Assembly (NCBI RefSeq): GCF_030512175.1
Contig: NZ_JAULBL010000002.1
Coordinates: 2,602,149 to 2,666,148 of the forward strand
DNA from: Paeniglutamicibacter sulfureus
Lineage (GTDB): Bacteria; Actinomycetota; Actinomycetes; Actinomycetales; Micrococcaceae
Direction: 5' to 3'
DNA length: 64,000 nt
A program made the position numbers and the translations under genes. Below are positions 27,437 to 39,662 of the stretch, piece after piece. The stretch's first letter is position 1, and every line of letters begins with the position of its first letter. The notes under the pieces are model-generated. The model was not told the origin of the DNA. It did not search any database and worked only from the letters and a program-made list of their open reading frames with translations.

Positions 27437-27505
27437 GTCCTCCAGTGCACACGACCCCCGGTGCCGTGCGGGACGGGAACCGCCGGGTTGTGGAGAACCA
27501 CGGCC
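27391..27505 (-). promoter_or_regulatory. Conserved 5' element of comEA, shared with comEC
   Basis: Counterpart of the element at 22941-23055. The first 24 nt from the start codon outward differ at one position, followed by the CGCACGGC and TTCTCCACA blocks at the same distances. Confidence 0.6.
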
Positions 27506-27538
27506 CGCGGCAGCCCAAGGTCTGAGGCGGAGAATGCG

Positions 27539-28729
27539 CTAAGGGGTTCCGGAAGCCTCGGGATTGGCCGGCTCGTCCGGTGACGCCGAGGTTGGCGTGA
27601 CGGGCGTACCCTGGGCCGAGGGCGAGGCTGTGCGGCGGCGCGATTCCCGCCGCGGCTCAATGTTGCGGGGCCTAGGCACCGGTTTCGCTTTTGGTTCGGG
27701 CCTTGGTTTCGGTTCCGCTTTTGTCTTGGGCTCGTGCCGCGTGGGCCCGGGCACCGGGGGTGCGATGCCACCGGAAATCGCCACGGCCAGCACGCCGGCC
27801 CCGGTGTGGGCGCCAAGCACTGCGGGGACCGGGACCGCCAGCACTTCCAACAGCGAGGCCCCGGCTAGTTCCTGCACGATCTCCTCGGCGGCGTCCTGGT
27901 TCCCGAAGTAGTGCACCGCCAGGCGTGCTTCGGGCCCCCGGGCGGCCGCCTCGTCGCGGGCAATGGCCACCAGTCGGGCCAGCGTGCGCGAATGGGTGCG
28001 CACCTTTTCGTGGGCGACGATCTGCCCGTCGCGCACCGAAAGGATCGGCTTGACGTTCAGCAGCGTGCCCAGCACCGAGGCCAGGGTGCCGATGCGCCCG
28101 CCGCGGCGCAGCTGCTCCAGTGAGGGGACGGCGAAGTACACGTGGTTTTCGGCGGCGCGGTTGGCCACTGCCTCGAGCTCGGCCAGCGGCGCACCTGCGG
28201 CGGCAAGTTCCACGACGTCCATCACCGTGAAGCCCTCTGCCAGGGCCACGGTGAGTGAATCGACGACGGTGACGGGTACCGGCGAGGACTCGGCCGCCAG
28301 GCGTGCGGCGTCCACCGTCCCGGAGAGCGCCGAGGAAAGGTGGATGGAAATGATTTCCTTCACCCCGGCATCGGCGAGTTCCCGGTAGGCGCGCAGCATC
28401 TGTCCCGGCGCCGGGCGCGAGGTGCGCACCGCTTTGCCCATCGCCAGGCCCAGGGCCAGTTCGGTGGGCACATCGTCGGTGCCCTCGGAGAAGATCTGCT
28501 CGTCGACCATCACCGGCATGGGCACCACGCGCAGGAAACGCGCATGCTGCCGCACCCAGTCCTCCGGCAGCGCCGCGGCGGAGTCGCTGACCACGCCCAC
28601 CGGAACCAGCCCCCGGGCGGGGCGGGCACGGTGGGCGGGATCCGCAACGCGCTGCTTCCAGAGCCGCCCCATCCAACCGCCGGTGCGGGTGGGCCGCTGC
28701 GGATTGGGGGGTGGCTGGGAGGCGTCCAT
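27539..28729 (-). CDS. DegV family fatty-acid-binding protein with basic C-terminal tail
   Basis: A 396-residue cytoplasmic protein of the DegV/FakB type, which binds a fatty acid for presentation to a fatty acid kinase. The core starts at VPVGVVSDSAAALP and contains RTSRPAPGQML, IISIHLSSALSGT and YFAVPSLEQLRRGGRIG. The core alone would be about 310 residues. The last 80 residues are an added tail rich in Lys, Pro, Arg and Glu (EPKTKAEPKPRPEPKAKPVP) that looks disordered and could contact nucleic acid or membrane. No FakA kinase gene is in the window. It starts 23 nt before the leuS stop. Confidence 0.88.
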   Translation of the reverse strand: MDASQPPPNPQRPTRTGGWMGRLWKQRVADPAHRARPARGLVPVGVVSDSAAALPEDWVRQHARFLRVVPMPVMVDEQIFSEGTDDVPTELALGLAMGKAVRTSRPAPGQMLRAYRELADAGVKEIISIHLSSALSGTVDAARLAAESSPVPVTVVDSLTVALAEGFTVMDVVELAAAGAPLAELEAVANRAAENHVYFAVPSLEQLRRGGRIGTLASVLGTLLNVKPILSVRDGQIVAHEKVRTHSRTLARLVAIARDEAAARGPEARLAVHYFGNQDAAEEIVQELAGASLLEVLAVPVPAVLGAHTGAGVLAVAISGGIAPPVPGPTRHEPKTKAEPKPRPEPKAKPVPRPRNIEPRRESRRRTASPSAQGTPVTPTSASPDEPANPEASGTP

Positions 28730-28751
28730 ATCTGTAGGCTACCTGCCGCCC

Positions 28752-31268
<2,517 letters not shown>

Positions 31269-31371
31269 TATCGGGTTTCGCCTTCTTCTGTTCATGCGCC
31301 TGTGGGTGGAACGTGGCTGTCCTGCTGGTTGCTGGCGTGCATCGGCGGCGTAGGCCCCCTGACACACAAAA

Positions 31372-31391
31372 GCCCCTTGCATGCAAGGGGC
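31372..31391 (-). terminator. Attenuator terminator in the leuS leader
   Basis: GCCCCTTGCATGCAAGGGGC is a perfect 20-nt palindrome followed on the minus strand by TTTTGTGTGT, an intrinsic terminator placed about 100 nt before the leuS start. Confidence 0.75.
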
Positions 31392-31392
31392 G

Positions 31393-31422
31393 GCCGCATG
31401 GGGGGTGTTTATCCCATGCGGC
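31393..31422 (-). promoter_or_regulatory. First hairpin of the leuS leader
   Basis: GCCGCATGGG and CCCATGCGGC form a perfect 10-bp stem with a 10-nt loop. Its 5' arm begins on the last base of the leader-peptide stop codon, so a ribosome on the leader peptide would prevent it from forming. Its 3' arm contains CATGC, which can instead pair with GCATG in the terminator palindrome. Confidence 0.65.
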
Positions 31423-31448
31423 TAACTTAGCAAGAGCACTGCGTTCAT
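31422..31448 (-). CDS. Leucine leader peptide (leuS attenuator)
   Basis: Reads Met-Asn-Ala-Val-Leu-Leu-Leu-Ser-stop, using CTC, TTG and the CTA codon that is rare at high GC. A -10-like TAGAAT ends 7 nt before the ATG, so the transcript would start at or next to the ATG and the peptide would be read leaderless, as is common in actinobacteria. The stop codon touches the first of two hairpins, the second of which is an intrinsic terminator. The arrangement is that of ribosome-mediated attenuation: stalling at the Leu codons when charged tRNA-Leu is scarce would block hairpin 1 and allow an alternative pairing that disrupts the terminator. Too short to be scored as a gene by length, but codons, promoter and structure agree. 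Confidence 0.65.
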   Translation of the reverse strand: MNAVLLLS

Positions 31449-31455
31449 GCCCCAT

Positions 31456-31461
31456 ATTCTA
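31456..31461 (-). promoter_or_regulatory. -10 element of the leuS leader promoter
   Basis: TAGAAT on the minus strand, 7 nt before the leader-peptide ATG. No good -35 hexamer at 17 nt; many actinobacterial promoters lack one. Confidence 0.5.
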
Positions 31462-31529
31462 CCCCACAAGGCGCCGGTCCCGCGGGCGCGCCGGAGGCAC
31501 GCCCGCCCCCGGGGGCCGTCCGCAGTGGC

Positions 31530-33044
<1,515 letters not shown>

Positions 33045-33116
33045 GTCGGTGCCTTTCAAAGGTGCCGTTCAGGGGGGTCGCGCTCGACGGCGGAAAGCGT
33101 CGTGCGGTGCGCGGTG

Positions 33117-34886
33117 TCAGGCGTTGCTCAGGGCCACATGCGCCCCGTGCTCCTCGGTGAGCACGCGCCGGCAGTCATCGACCTGCGCTGCGGTATCGGC
33201 TGCGTCCCAGCCGAGCACCGGCGCCAGCGCCTCGGCCACCTGGGCCAGCAGCGACTCGGTCACCCGTCCCCGGAAGGCCAGCGAGGTGCGGCGGATGAAC
33301 ACGTCGGCCAGCGTCCCGACCTGCTCGTGCGTGCCCAGGTAGCGCACCTCGGCCGCGGAGAGTTCCGGACACCCGGGCAGCGTCGGGTCGTGGGGGCCGA
33401 TGTGCTCCAGCACGGCGTCGGCACGGGTGCCGTAGCGCTGCAGCAGCACCTCGAGCCGCGCCCGCGGCGCCAGTGCGGCGCGCTGGGCGAACCAGGCCTC
33501 CAGTTCCGCCGGGGTCTTGGGGTAGTCCTTTCCCCCGCCGATGGGAAGCATGCGGTTGCCGGGGGCCGGGGAGACCCCGAGTTCGGCCAGCACCTTGTTG
33601 CCCAGCGCCTTGCCCAGCGCGCGGAACGTCGTCCACTTCCCGCCGACCAGACAAAGCATCGGGGTGCCCCCGGCCAGCCGCGAATGCTCGATCCGGTAGT
33701 CCCGTGAGACGAATCCGGGGGCGGTGTTCTCATGGCTCGGCAGCGGGCGCACCCCGGAGAACCTGTAGACGATCTGCTCCTCACCGACCTTGATGGAGGG
33801 GAAGACGTGGCCGATCAGCTCGAAGAAGTACGCGACTTCCGCATCGGTGCAGCGCGCCGGTTCCCCCATGTCCGCATCGATGTCAGTGGTGCCCACCAGC
33901 ACCCGGTCCCCCAGCGGGTAGATCAGCACGATGCGCCCGTCGGAGTGCTCGAAGAAGATCTCCCGCCCGTCGCAGGCGGCCAGCAGCTCGGGGTGGTCCA
34001 GCACGATGTGGCTGCCCTTGGTCCCGCCCATGAAACGGCTCGGGGTGCCGATCACCGCATTGGTCTCATCCACCCAGGCCCCGGTGGCGTTGACGATGAC
34101 CTGGGCGTCGAAGTCGAACTCCTCCCCGGTGAGCTCGTCGCGCAAGTGCGCCCCGCGCTCGCCGTGCCCGATGAGGGTCACATAGTTGCTGGCCCTCGCG
34201 TGCGGGTTTGCCTCCAGCCCGTCGCGCAGCACGTCCAGGGTGAGCCGCTCGGGATTGTGCACCGAGGCGTCGAAGTAGGTGGCTGTGTACTTCACGTCGG
34301 TCCGCAGCTTCGGGAGCACCGCGAGGGAGGCCTTGGCCCCGCGGAACCGGTGCCAGGGGGTGTTGCGGCCAATGGCCCCGGCGAACAAGTCGTACATGAC
34401 CAAGCCGATCTTGATCAGCAGCGCCCCGCGTTCGGCCCGCAGCCCGGGTCGGTGGGTCACGAAGCGCAACGGGGCGGCCAGGAGCCCGGAGAAGGTGGAG
34501 AAGATCGGGACGGTGGTGCGCAGCGGCTTGACGTAGTGCGGCGCGATCTCCAGCAGCGTGTTGCGTTCCCGCACCGCCTCGTGGACCAGGCGGAATTCGC
34601 CGTTTTCCAGGTAGCGGATGCCGCCGTGGATCATGTGCGAGGAGGCGCCCGAGGCACCTTGGCAGTAGTCGCCGCGTTCCACCAGCGCCACGTCGACCCC
34701 CTGCAGCGCCAGGTAGCGGAAGGTCGCCACGCCATTGATGCCACCGCCCACGATGAGCACCTTGGCTCCGGGCCGGGCGCGCAGTGCCGCCAGTTGGGAT
34801 CGGTGGGACGCTGCGGCTTCCACGGTGGGGCCATCCTTCGGTGTTGCAGTGGGCGTAAAGCGTGCTTCACATGGTCTTGTCGACAT
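33117..34886 (-). CDS. glpD: Glycerol-3-phosphate dehydrogenase (FAD, GlpD)
   Basis: Membrane-associated flavoenzyme that oxidises glycerol 3-phosphate to dihydroxyacetone phosphate and passes electrons to the quinone pool. The 589-residue protein has the FAD Rossmann motif KVLIVGGGINGVATFRYLALQG, the GlpD signature SSHMIHGGIRYLENGEFRLV, and the later FSGVRPLP and VGGKWTTFRALG segments. The C-terminal DAO_C domain contains ELSAAEVRYLGTHEQVGTLADVFIRRTSLAF. The chosen ATG reads MSTRPCEARF; the frame is open to 34982 but that part lies in the divergent promoter region. First gene of glpD-glpK. Confidence 0.93.
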   Translation of the reverse strand: MSTRPCEARFTPTATPKDGPTVEAAASHRSQLAALRARPGAKVLIVGGGINGVATFRYLALQGVDVALVERGDYCQGASGASSHMIHGGIRYLENGEFRLVHEAVRERNTLLEIAPHYVKPLRTTVPIFSTFSGLLAAPLRFVTHRPGLRAERGALLIKIGLVMYDLFAGAIGRNTPWHRFRGAKASLAVLPKLRTDVKYTATYFDASVHNPERLTLDVLRDGLEANPHARASNYVTLIGHGERGAHLRDELTGEEFDFDAQVIVNATGAWVDETNAVIGTPSRFMGGTKGSHIVLDHPELLAACDGREIFFEHSDGRIVLIYPLGDRVLVGTTDIDADMGEPARCTDAEVAYFFELIGHVFPSIKVGEEQIVYRFSGVRPLPSHENTAPGFVSRDYRIEHSRLAGGTPMLCLVGGKWTTFRALGKALGNKVLAELGVSPAPGNRMLPIGGGKDYPKTPAELEAWFAQRAALAPRARLEVLLQRYGTRADAVLEHIGPHDPTLPGCPELSAAEVRYLGTHEQVGTLADVFIRRTSLAFRGRVTESLLAQVAEALAPVLGWDAADTAAQVDDCRRVLTEEHGAHVALSNA

Positions 34887-35020
34887 TACCGGGGCACCGG
34901 CGCGACCGCATAGCCCCGCGGGTGAAGCGTAGGCGAATCGTTGCCGAACCGGAGCCGCACATGTGCCCGTTTCCGCGCGCATTCACCCGTTCAGCCCCGC
35001 GCAGCGGATAGGCTGGAGGC

Positions 35021-36025
35021 ATGCTCCCGATCCCGCCGCATGCCTCGCGCCGCGCCCTGAAAAGCATCCACCACATCCACGGCTCGGAGGTTTCCAGCTG
35101 GATGTACCCGGCCCTGGGCCCCTGCCGCGGCGTCATCCTGGCGGTTCACGGCTTCCGCGGCGACCACCACGGCCTGGCCCGCATCATCGGCCAGCTGCCT
35201 CACTACGCGATCATCGTGCCTGACCTGCCCGGCTTCGGCGCCTCGACACCCTTCACCGGGGATCCGAACGCAGTTTCCGCCGCGGCGGCTCCGCGCCACG
35301 ACGTGGCAGGCTACGGCGAGGTCATCGGCGCGCTGCGCGGGCAGTTGGGGCTGGGCCCGGAGACCATCCTGCTGGGGCACTCCTTCGGCACCATCGTCGC
35401 GGCAACGTACCTGGCGCGGCACCCGGGTTCCTTTGCACAATTGGTGCTCATCAACCCGATCTGCGAGCCCGCGCTGGAGGGCAGCCAGGCGGCGATGTCC
35501 CGGGCCGCCGGGGCGTACTACGCCGCCGGGGAAAGGCTGCCGGCCGCAGCGGGCGAGGCGCTGCTGCGCTCGCGCCTGGTCACCGACATCATGTCGCTGG
35601 CCATGCTCAAGTCCAGGGATCCGGCGATGCGCTCCTATGTCGTTGACCAGCACCGGCGCTACTTCTCCGGTTTCACCTCGCGCAGCACCCTGCGCGAGGC
35701 CTATGGCGCCTCGATCACCGCGACGGTGCGCGACGTCGCGGCCCGCATCAACGAGCCCACGCTGCTGGTGGTCGGAGAGCACGACGAACTGGGATCGATC
35801 CGCGCCCAGCGCGCGCTCGCCCGCAGCTTCCCGCGGGCCCGGATGCGGGTCATTGGCGATGTCGGGCACTTGATCCACTACGAAAAGGCGGCCGAGGCCG
35901 CATCGCTCATCGAGGACTTCCTGGCCTCCGAGCACCCGTGGGCGCCGCAAGGCATGCCGCGCACCACGTACCGTGACCGGACCGCGGGTGTGGCGACAGG
36001 CAACCACGCACTGCACAAGAACTAG
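35021..36025 (+). CDS. Alpha/beta hydrolase
   Basis: A 334-residue alpha/beta-hydrolase-fold protein. It has the oxyanion-side motif GVILAVHGFRGDHHGL, nucleophile elbow GHSFGT (Ser), an acid in LLVVGEHDELGS and the catalytic His in VGDVGHLIHYEKA, so the triad is complete. A cap domain lies between. Substrate unknown; closest in style to 2-hydroxy-muconate hydrolase or lysophospholipase-like enzymes. Divergent from glpD. GGAGG lies only 1 nt from the ATG, an unusually short spacing, so the true start could be downstream, but the first codons look natural. Confidence 0.8.
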   Translation: MLPIPPHASRRALKSIHHIHGSEVSSWMYPALGPCRGVILAVHGFRGDHHGLARIIGQLPHYAIIVPDLPGFGASTPFTGDPNAVSAAAAPRHDVAGYGEVIGALRGQLGLGPETILLGHSFGTIVAATYLARHPGSFAQLVLINPICEPALEGSQAAMSRAAGAYYAAGERLPAAAGEALLRSRLVTDIMSLAMLKSRDPAMRSYVVDQHRRYFSGFTSRSTLREAYGASITATVRDVAARINEPTLLVVGEHDELGSIRAQRALARSFPRARMRVIGDVGHLIHYEKAAEAASLIEDFLASEHPWAPQGMPRTTYRDRTAGVATGNHALHKN

Positions 36026-36079
36026 GGCCCGGGCGAACGTCGCGGCACGCCGGCATCTGCCACCGGATCGACCACGGGA

Positions 36080-38128
36080 TCAGAGGATCCCGTCCGGGTC
36101 GATGCGAAGGGAGACGACGGGCTCCTTCGCCGCGCTGAAAGTGGCGCGCAGGGCGCGCAGGGCAGCAGTGACCGCGGGGCCCTGGGCGTAGGAGAAGAAC
36201 AGCAGCCAACGGTGTTCTCCCTCCCCCAGCAGCACCGGCCCGTGCCGGCGCACCTCATCGCCCACCTCCAGCGCCGCCATGAACTTGTCGGCGGTCGCCG
36301 CGGGCCCCTTGACCATGGCGGTGCGCACGGCCGGGGGCAGGCCCAGGGTGCGCCGCTCATCGAGTTCGGCCTCCGCGTAGGCCGCGGCGTCGAAGCGCAC
36401 CAGGGCGCGCATCGGCTCGCCCGGTTCCCCGGCAACCACCACGGTCCCGCCGCCCGGACGGCCGTCGGCCGCATCGCGCCCGCGGGCCAGGTGCGCGGCA
36501 CCCATCCAGCGGTTGAGTACTTCCTCGCCGGTGCGCAGCCCTTCGCGGGCCATCATCCGGTCCCCGTCCAGCAGCAGCACCGCCGCGTACCCGTCCTGGG
36601 CCACCGGCTCGGCACCCGGGGTTGCCACGACCAGCGCCGGGGTCGCAGGCACGGTGTACAGCGGCTTGGCCCCGGTGGCGGCGACTACCTTGACATGGGG
36701 AAAGGCGCGGCCCAGTTCCTCGGCGGTGCGGTCCGCGCCGATGGATGCGGCGCGCAGGCGCATGAATCCGCACTCCACGCAGTTCCAGGGGTTTGCCACC
36801 AGTCCGCACCAGCCACAGGCCGGCGCCCCGCGGGCATCGTCAAGGGCCAGCGGGCCGTTGCAGGCGGTGCAGCGGGCGGGGGTGCGGCAACGTTCGCAGC
36901 GCAGCGCGGGCATGAACCCGGTCCGTGCCACCTGCACCAGCACCGGCCCGTGGGCCAGCGCCGCCTTGGCCTCGCGCCAGGCTGCCGCGGGGAGCCGGGC
37001 AGCGTGCAGCAGCGGGTCCCGGTCGGCCTCGAATTCGTCGGAGGCGGCGATGACCCGCGGCGCGTGGGCGCGCAGCAGTTTCCGCTCCGCGACCAGTTCG
37101 GCGGCCCAGCCGCTGCGGATCAGCCGCTGCGCCTCGGCGCTTCGCCCGGGAGCAGCAAGCAGCAGGCCGGCGTTCTCGATCCCGCACCGCAGCAGCAGCA
37201 CCTCGCGTGCGTGGTGGTACGGGGCGCGCGGCTCGGCGTGGGAATTGTCGGCATCGTCCCAGATGATCGCCAGGCCCAGGTCCTTCACCGGGGCGAAGGC
37301 GGCATTGCGGGTGCCGACCACCAACCGGGCCTGCCCGCGGGCGACACGCAGGAAGTTGCGGTAGCGGGGGGTCGCGCCGTCCTCGGCGCTGAGTCGGGCG
37401 TAGCCGTGGTCGCCGATGCGCTCATCGAGGGTGGCGCAAAGCCGGGTGAGGTCACGGGCGTCGGGGACAACGATGAGCACGCCGCGTCCGGAGGCCAGGG
37501 TCAGTTCGGCGGCCTCGAGCAACAGCGCCGGCCAGTCCCCGGGCCTGTTGGGCACCGCCGAGAGCACCGCGCGCGGCGCTCCCCCGGTCCGCAGCGCCTG
37601 GGCGTAGTCCGCCCCGCCGTGGTACTCCGAGAGCAAGGCGGCGGAGGGTTCGACGGGCCCGTCCGGCGACGGTTCCTCCGCCGGGGATTCCCCGACGGCG
37701 TATTTCTCGGTCTCGACCCTGGCCATGCGGGCAGGGACGGCCGAGCGCAGCACGTCCCAGACCCCGCCGGCATAGCGTTCGGCCACGGCGCGGGCCACTG
37801 CAAGCACCGGGGCGGAGAGGACAACCTCCGGTGACACCACGGTGCGCAGCGGCTGCAGCTTGATCCCGGGATCGGAGTGCTCGAGCCTTTCGGCGAGGAG
37901 ACCCGCCAGTTCCTGCCCGCCAAAGCGAACCTTGACCCGGACCCCGGGTTGTGCCGCCTCGTCGAGCTCGGCCGGCACCAGGTAGTCGAAGGGGCGGTCC
38001 AGGTGCGGGACGGGGGAATCGATCACGACCCGGGCGACGGGCAGTTCCTCGGCCATGTTGGGGATGCCGGGCAGCGGGGATGACAGGTCAAAGCCCGCCA
38101 ACAACGATGGTTGGGCCGAGCGCTCCAT
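36080..38128 (-). CDS. priA: Probable replication-restart protein PriA (primosomal protein N'), helicase motifs degenerate
   Basis: A 682-residue PriA-family protein. The N-terminal DNA-binding domain is clear (VARVVIDSPVPHLDRPFDYLVP), and the zinc-binding cysteines are kept (CERC, CTAC, CGWC, CVEC). The helicase core has lost its Walker A GxGKT motif, and the DEAH box is replaced by WDDADNSHAE, so it should not unwind DNA. Such degenerate PriA proteins are usual in actinobacteria, where the protein may act as a structural loader. I chose ATG 38128 because GGGGAGG lies 8 nt upstream. Downstream of metK in the mIHF-gmk-rpoZ-coaBC-metK-priA cluster. Confidence 0.88.
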   Translation of the reverse strand: MERSAQPSLLAGFDLSSPLPGIPNMAEELPVARVVIDSPVPHLDRPFDYLVPAELDEAAQPGVRVKVRFGGQELAGLLAERLEHSDPGIKLQPLRTVVSPEVVLSAPVLAVARAVAERYAGGVWDVLRSAVPARMARVETEKYAVGESPAEEPSPDGPVEPSAALLSEYHGGADYAQALRTGGAPRAVLSAVPNRPGDWPALLLEAAELTLASGRGVLIVVPDARDLTRLCATLDERIGDHGYARLSAEDGATPRYRNFLRVARGQARLVVGTRNAAFAPVKDLGLAIIWDDADNSHAEPRAPYHHAREVLLLRCGIENAGLLLAAPGRSAEAQRLIRSGWAAELVAERKLLRAHAPRVIAASDEFEADRDPLLHAARLPAAAWREAKAALAHGPVLVQVARTGFMPALRCERCRTPARCTACNGPLALDDARGAPACGWCGLVANPWNCVECGFMRLRAASIGADRTAEELGRAFPHVKVVAATGAKPLYTVPATPALVVATPGAEPVAQDGYAAVLLLDGDRMMAREGLRTGEEVLNRWMGAAHLARGRDAADGRPGGGTVVVAGEPGEPMRALVRFDAAAYAEAELDERRTLGLPPAVRTAMVKGPAATADKFMAALEVGDEVRRHGPVLLGEGEHRWLLFFSYAQGPAVTAALRALRATFSAAKEPVVSLRIDPDGIL

Positions 38129-38221
38129 GCACCGCACCTCCCCTTTACCCGCCTTGAGAATTACCCTACCGTCGACATCCGGCCACCCTTGGCCAGCCCG
38201 GTCGAAACGCGCTTAACCGAA

Positions 38222-38261
38222 AATCGGGTGCCGCATCGCCTTGCGGGCGCGGCACCCGATT
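38222..38261 (-). terminator. Hairpin between metK and priA
   Basis: AATCGGGTGCCGC and GCGGCACCCGATT form a perfect 13-bp stem with a 14-nt loop just after the metK stop, so metK transcription probably ends or is reduced before priA. Confidence 0.8.
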
Positions 38262-38295
38262 CCCGCAAAACGTCTACGGGCCGGAGAATCGCCCC

Positions 38296-39501
38296 TTAGG
38301 CGTTGAAGTACGCCTTGAGGGCGTCGACGCGGTCCAGGTTTTCCCAGGTGAAGTCGGCCTCCTCACGGCCGAAGTGGCCGTGCGCGGCCGTCTTCTGGTA
38401 GATCGGGCGCTTGAGGTCTAGGTCCTCGATGATGCCCAGCGGGCGCAGGTCGAAGATCTCATTGATCGCGGCGGTGATCTTGGCCGGGTCGACGGTCTCG
38501 GTGCCGAAGGTCTCCACGTACAGGCCTACCGGGCGAGCCACGCCGATGGCGTAGGCGACCTGGACCTCGACGCGTCGTGCCAGGCCGGCCGCGACCACGT
38601 TCTTGGCCACCCAGCGCATGGCGTAGGCGGCCGAGCGGTCGACCTTCGAGGGATCCTTCCCGGAGAAGGCGCCGCCGCCGTGGCGGGCGTAGCCGCCGTA
38701 GGTGTCGACGATGATCTTGCGGCCGGTCAACCCGGCATCGCCCACCGGCCCGCCGATGATGAAGGGGCCCGAGGGGTTCAGGATGATGCGGGTCTCGGAG
38801 GTGTCAAGCTCCGTGCCGGCAAGCACCGGGTTGACGACCTCTGCCAACAGGCCGTCCTTCAAATCCTCCAGCGAGAACTCGGAGGCGTGCTGGGAAGAGA
38901 CCACGATGGTCTGCACGGAGACCGGCTGGTCCCCGTCGTAGCCGATGGTGACCTGGGTCTTGCCGTCGGGGCGCAGCAGCGACAGCGTGCCGTCCTTGCG
39001 CACCTGGGTGAGCCGCTCGGAGAGGCGGTGCGCCAGGTGGATCGGGGTGGGCATCAGCGTCGCTGTCTCATCCGAGGCGTAGCCGAACATCAGGCCCTGG
39101 TCGCCGGCGCCCTGCGCGTCGCGCGGATCCACGGCGGTGCCCTCCCGGACCTCCAGGGAGTTGAACACGCCGTCGGAGATTTCCTGGGACTGCTGCCCGA
39201 TGGACACCGACACGCCGCAGCGCGCACCGTCGAAGCCGTTGGCCGAGGAGTCGTAGCCGATGTCCAGGATGGTGCGGCGGACGATCTCCGGGATCTCCAC
39301 ATAGCCGTCGGTGGTCACCTCGCCCGCCACGTGCACCAGTCCGGTGGTGGTCAAGGTCTCCACGGCGACCCGGGAGTTGGGGTCCTGGGCCAGCATGGCG
39401 TCGAGGATGGCATCGGAGATCTGGTCACAGATCTTGTCCGGGTGGCCCTCCGTAACCGATTCGGAGGTGAAGAGGCGGAGCTGCGGGGATTCTAAAGTCA
39501 C
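38296..39501 (-). CDS. metK: S-adenosylmethionine synthetase
   Basis: Makes SAM from methionine and ATP. The 401-residue protein carries [17 protein letters not shown], the central [12 protein letters not shown]-type motif, the phosphate loop [22 protein letters not shown] and the C-terminal [15 protein letters not shown]. The start is GTG. No SAM riboswitch could be recognised upstream. Lies 161 nt downstream of coaBC. Confidence 0.97.
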   Translation of the reverse strand: MTLESPQLRLFTSESVTEGHPDKICDQISDAILDAMLAQDPNSRVAVETLTTTGLVHVAGEVTTDGYVEIPEIVRRTILDIGYDSSANGFDGARCGVSVSIGQQSQEISDGVFNSLEVREGTAVDPRDAQGAGDQGLMFGYASDETATLMPTPIHLAHRLSERLTQVRKDGTLSLLRPDGKTQVTIGYDGDQPVSVQTIVVSSQHASEFSLEDLKDGLLAEVVNPVLAGTELDTSETRIILNPSGPFIIGGPVGDAGLTGRKIIVDTYGGYARHGGGAFSGKDPSKVDRSAAYAMRWVAKNVVAAGLARRVEVQVAYAIGVARPVGLYVETFGTETVDPAKITAAINEIFDLRPLGIIEDLDLKRPIYQKTAAHGHFGREEADFTWENLDRVDALKAYFNA

Positions 39502-39662
39502 TGTGCCACTCTACCGGTAACAGCACACGCCGCATCGATCAGCGGATCGTCGAGGTCATGTGGAAGTGGCCACACCGTCATGATGACAATTCGTGGCGCA
39601 CCGCGGCGCTTCATGACGCCGCGCGGAAGCAAACTTGACTCTTTTCCCGGCCGCCGGGGCCG

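Noticed and set aside
31269-31470. T-box riboswitch before leuS
   Set aside because: There is no AGGGUGGNACCGCG-type T-box sequence and no specifier-loop structure; the leader-peptide attenuator explains the hairpins better.
36026-36079. Terminator between the hydrolase gene and priA
   Set aside because: CGGGATC-AGA-GGATCCCG can fold but overlaps the priA stop codon and has no T-run on either side.
39502-39662. SAM riboswitch before metK
   Set aside because: Too short, and no conserved SAM-I, SAM-II or SAM-IV core sequence was recognised.
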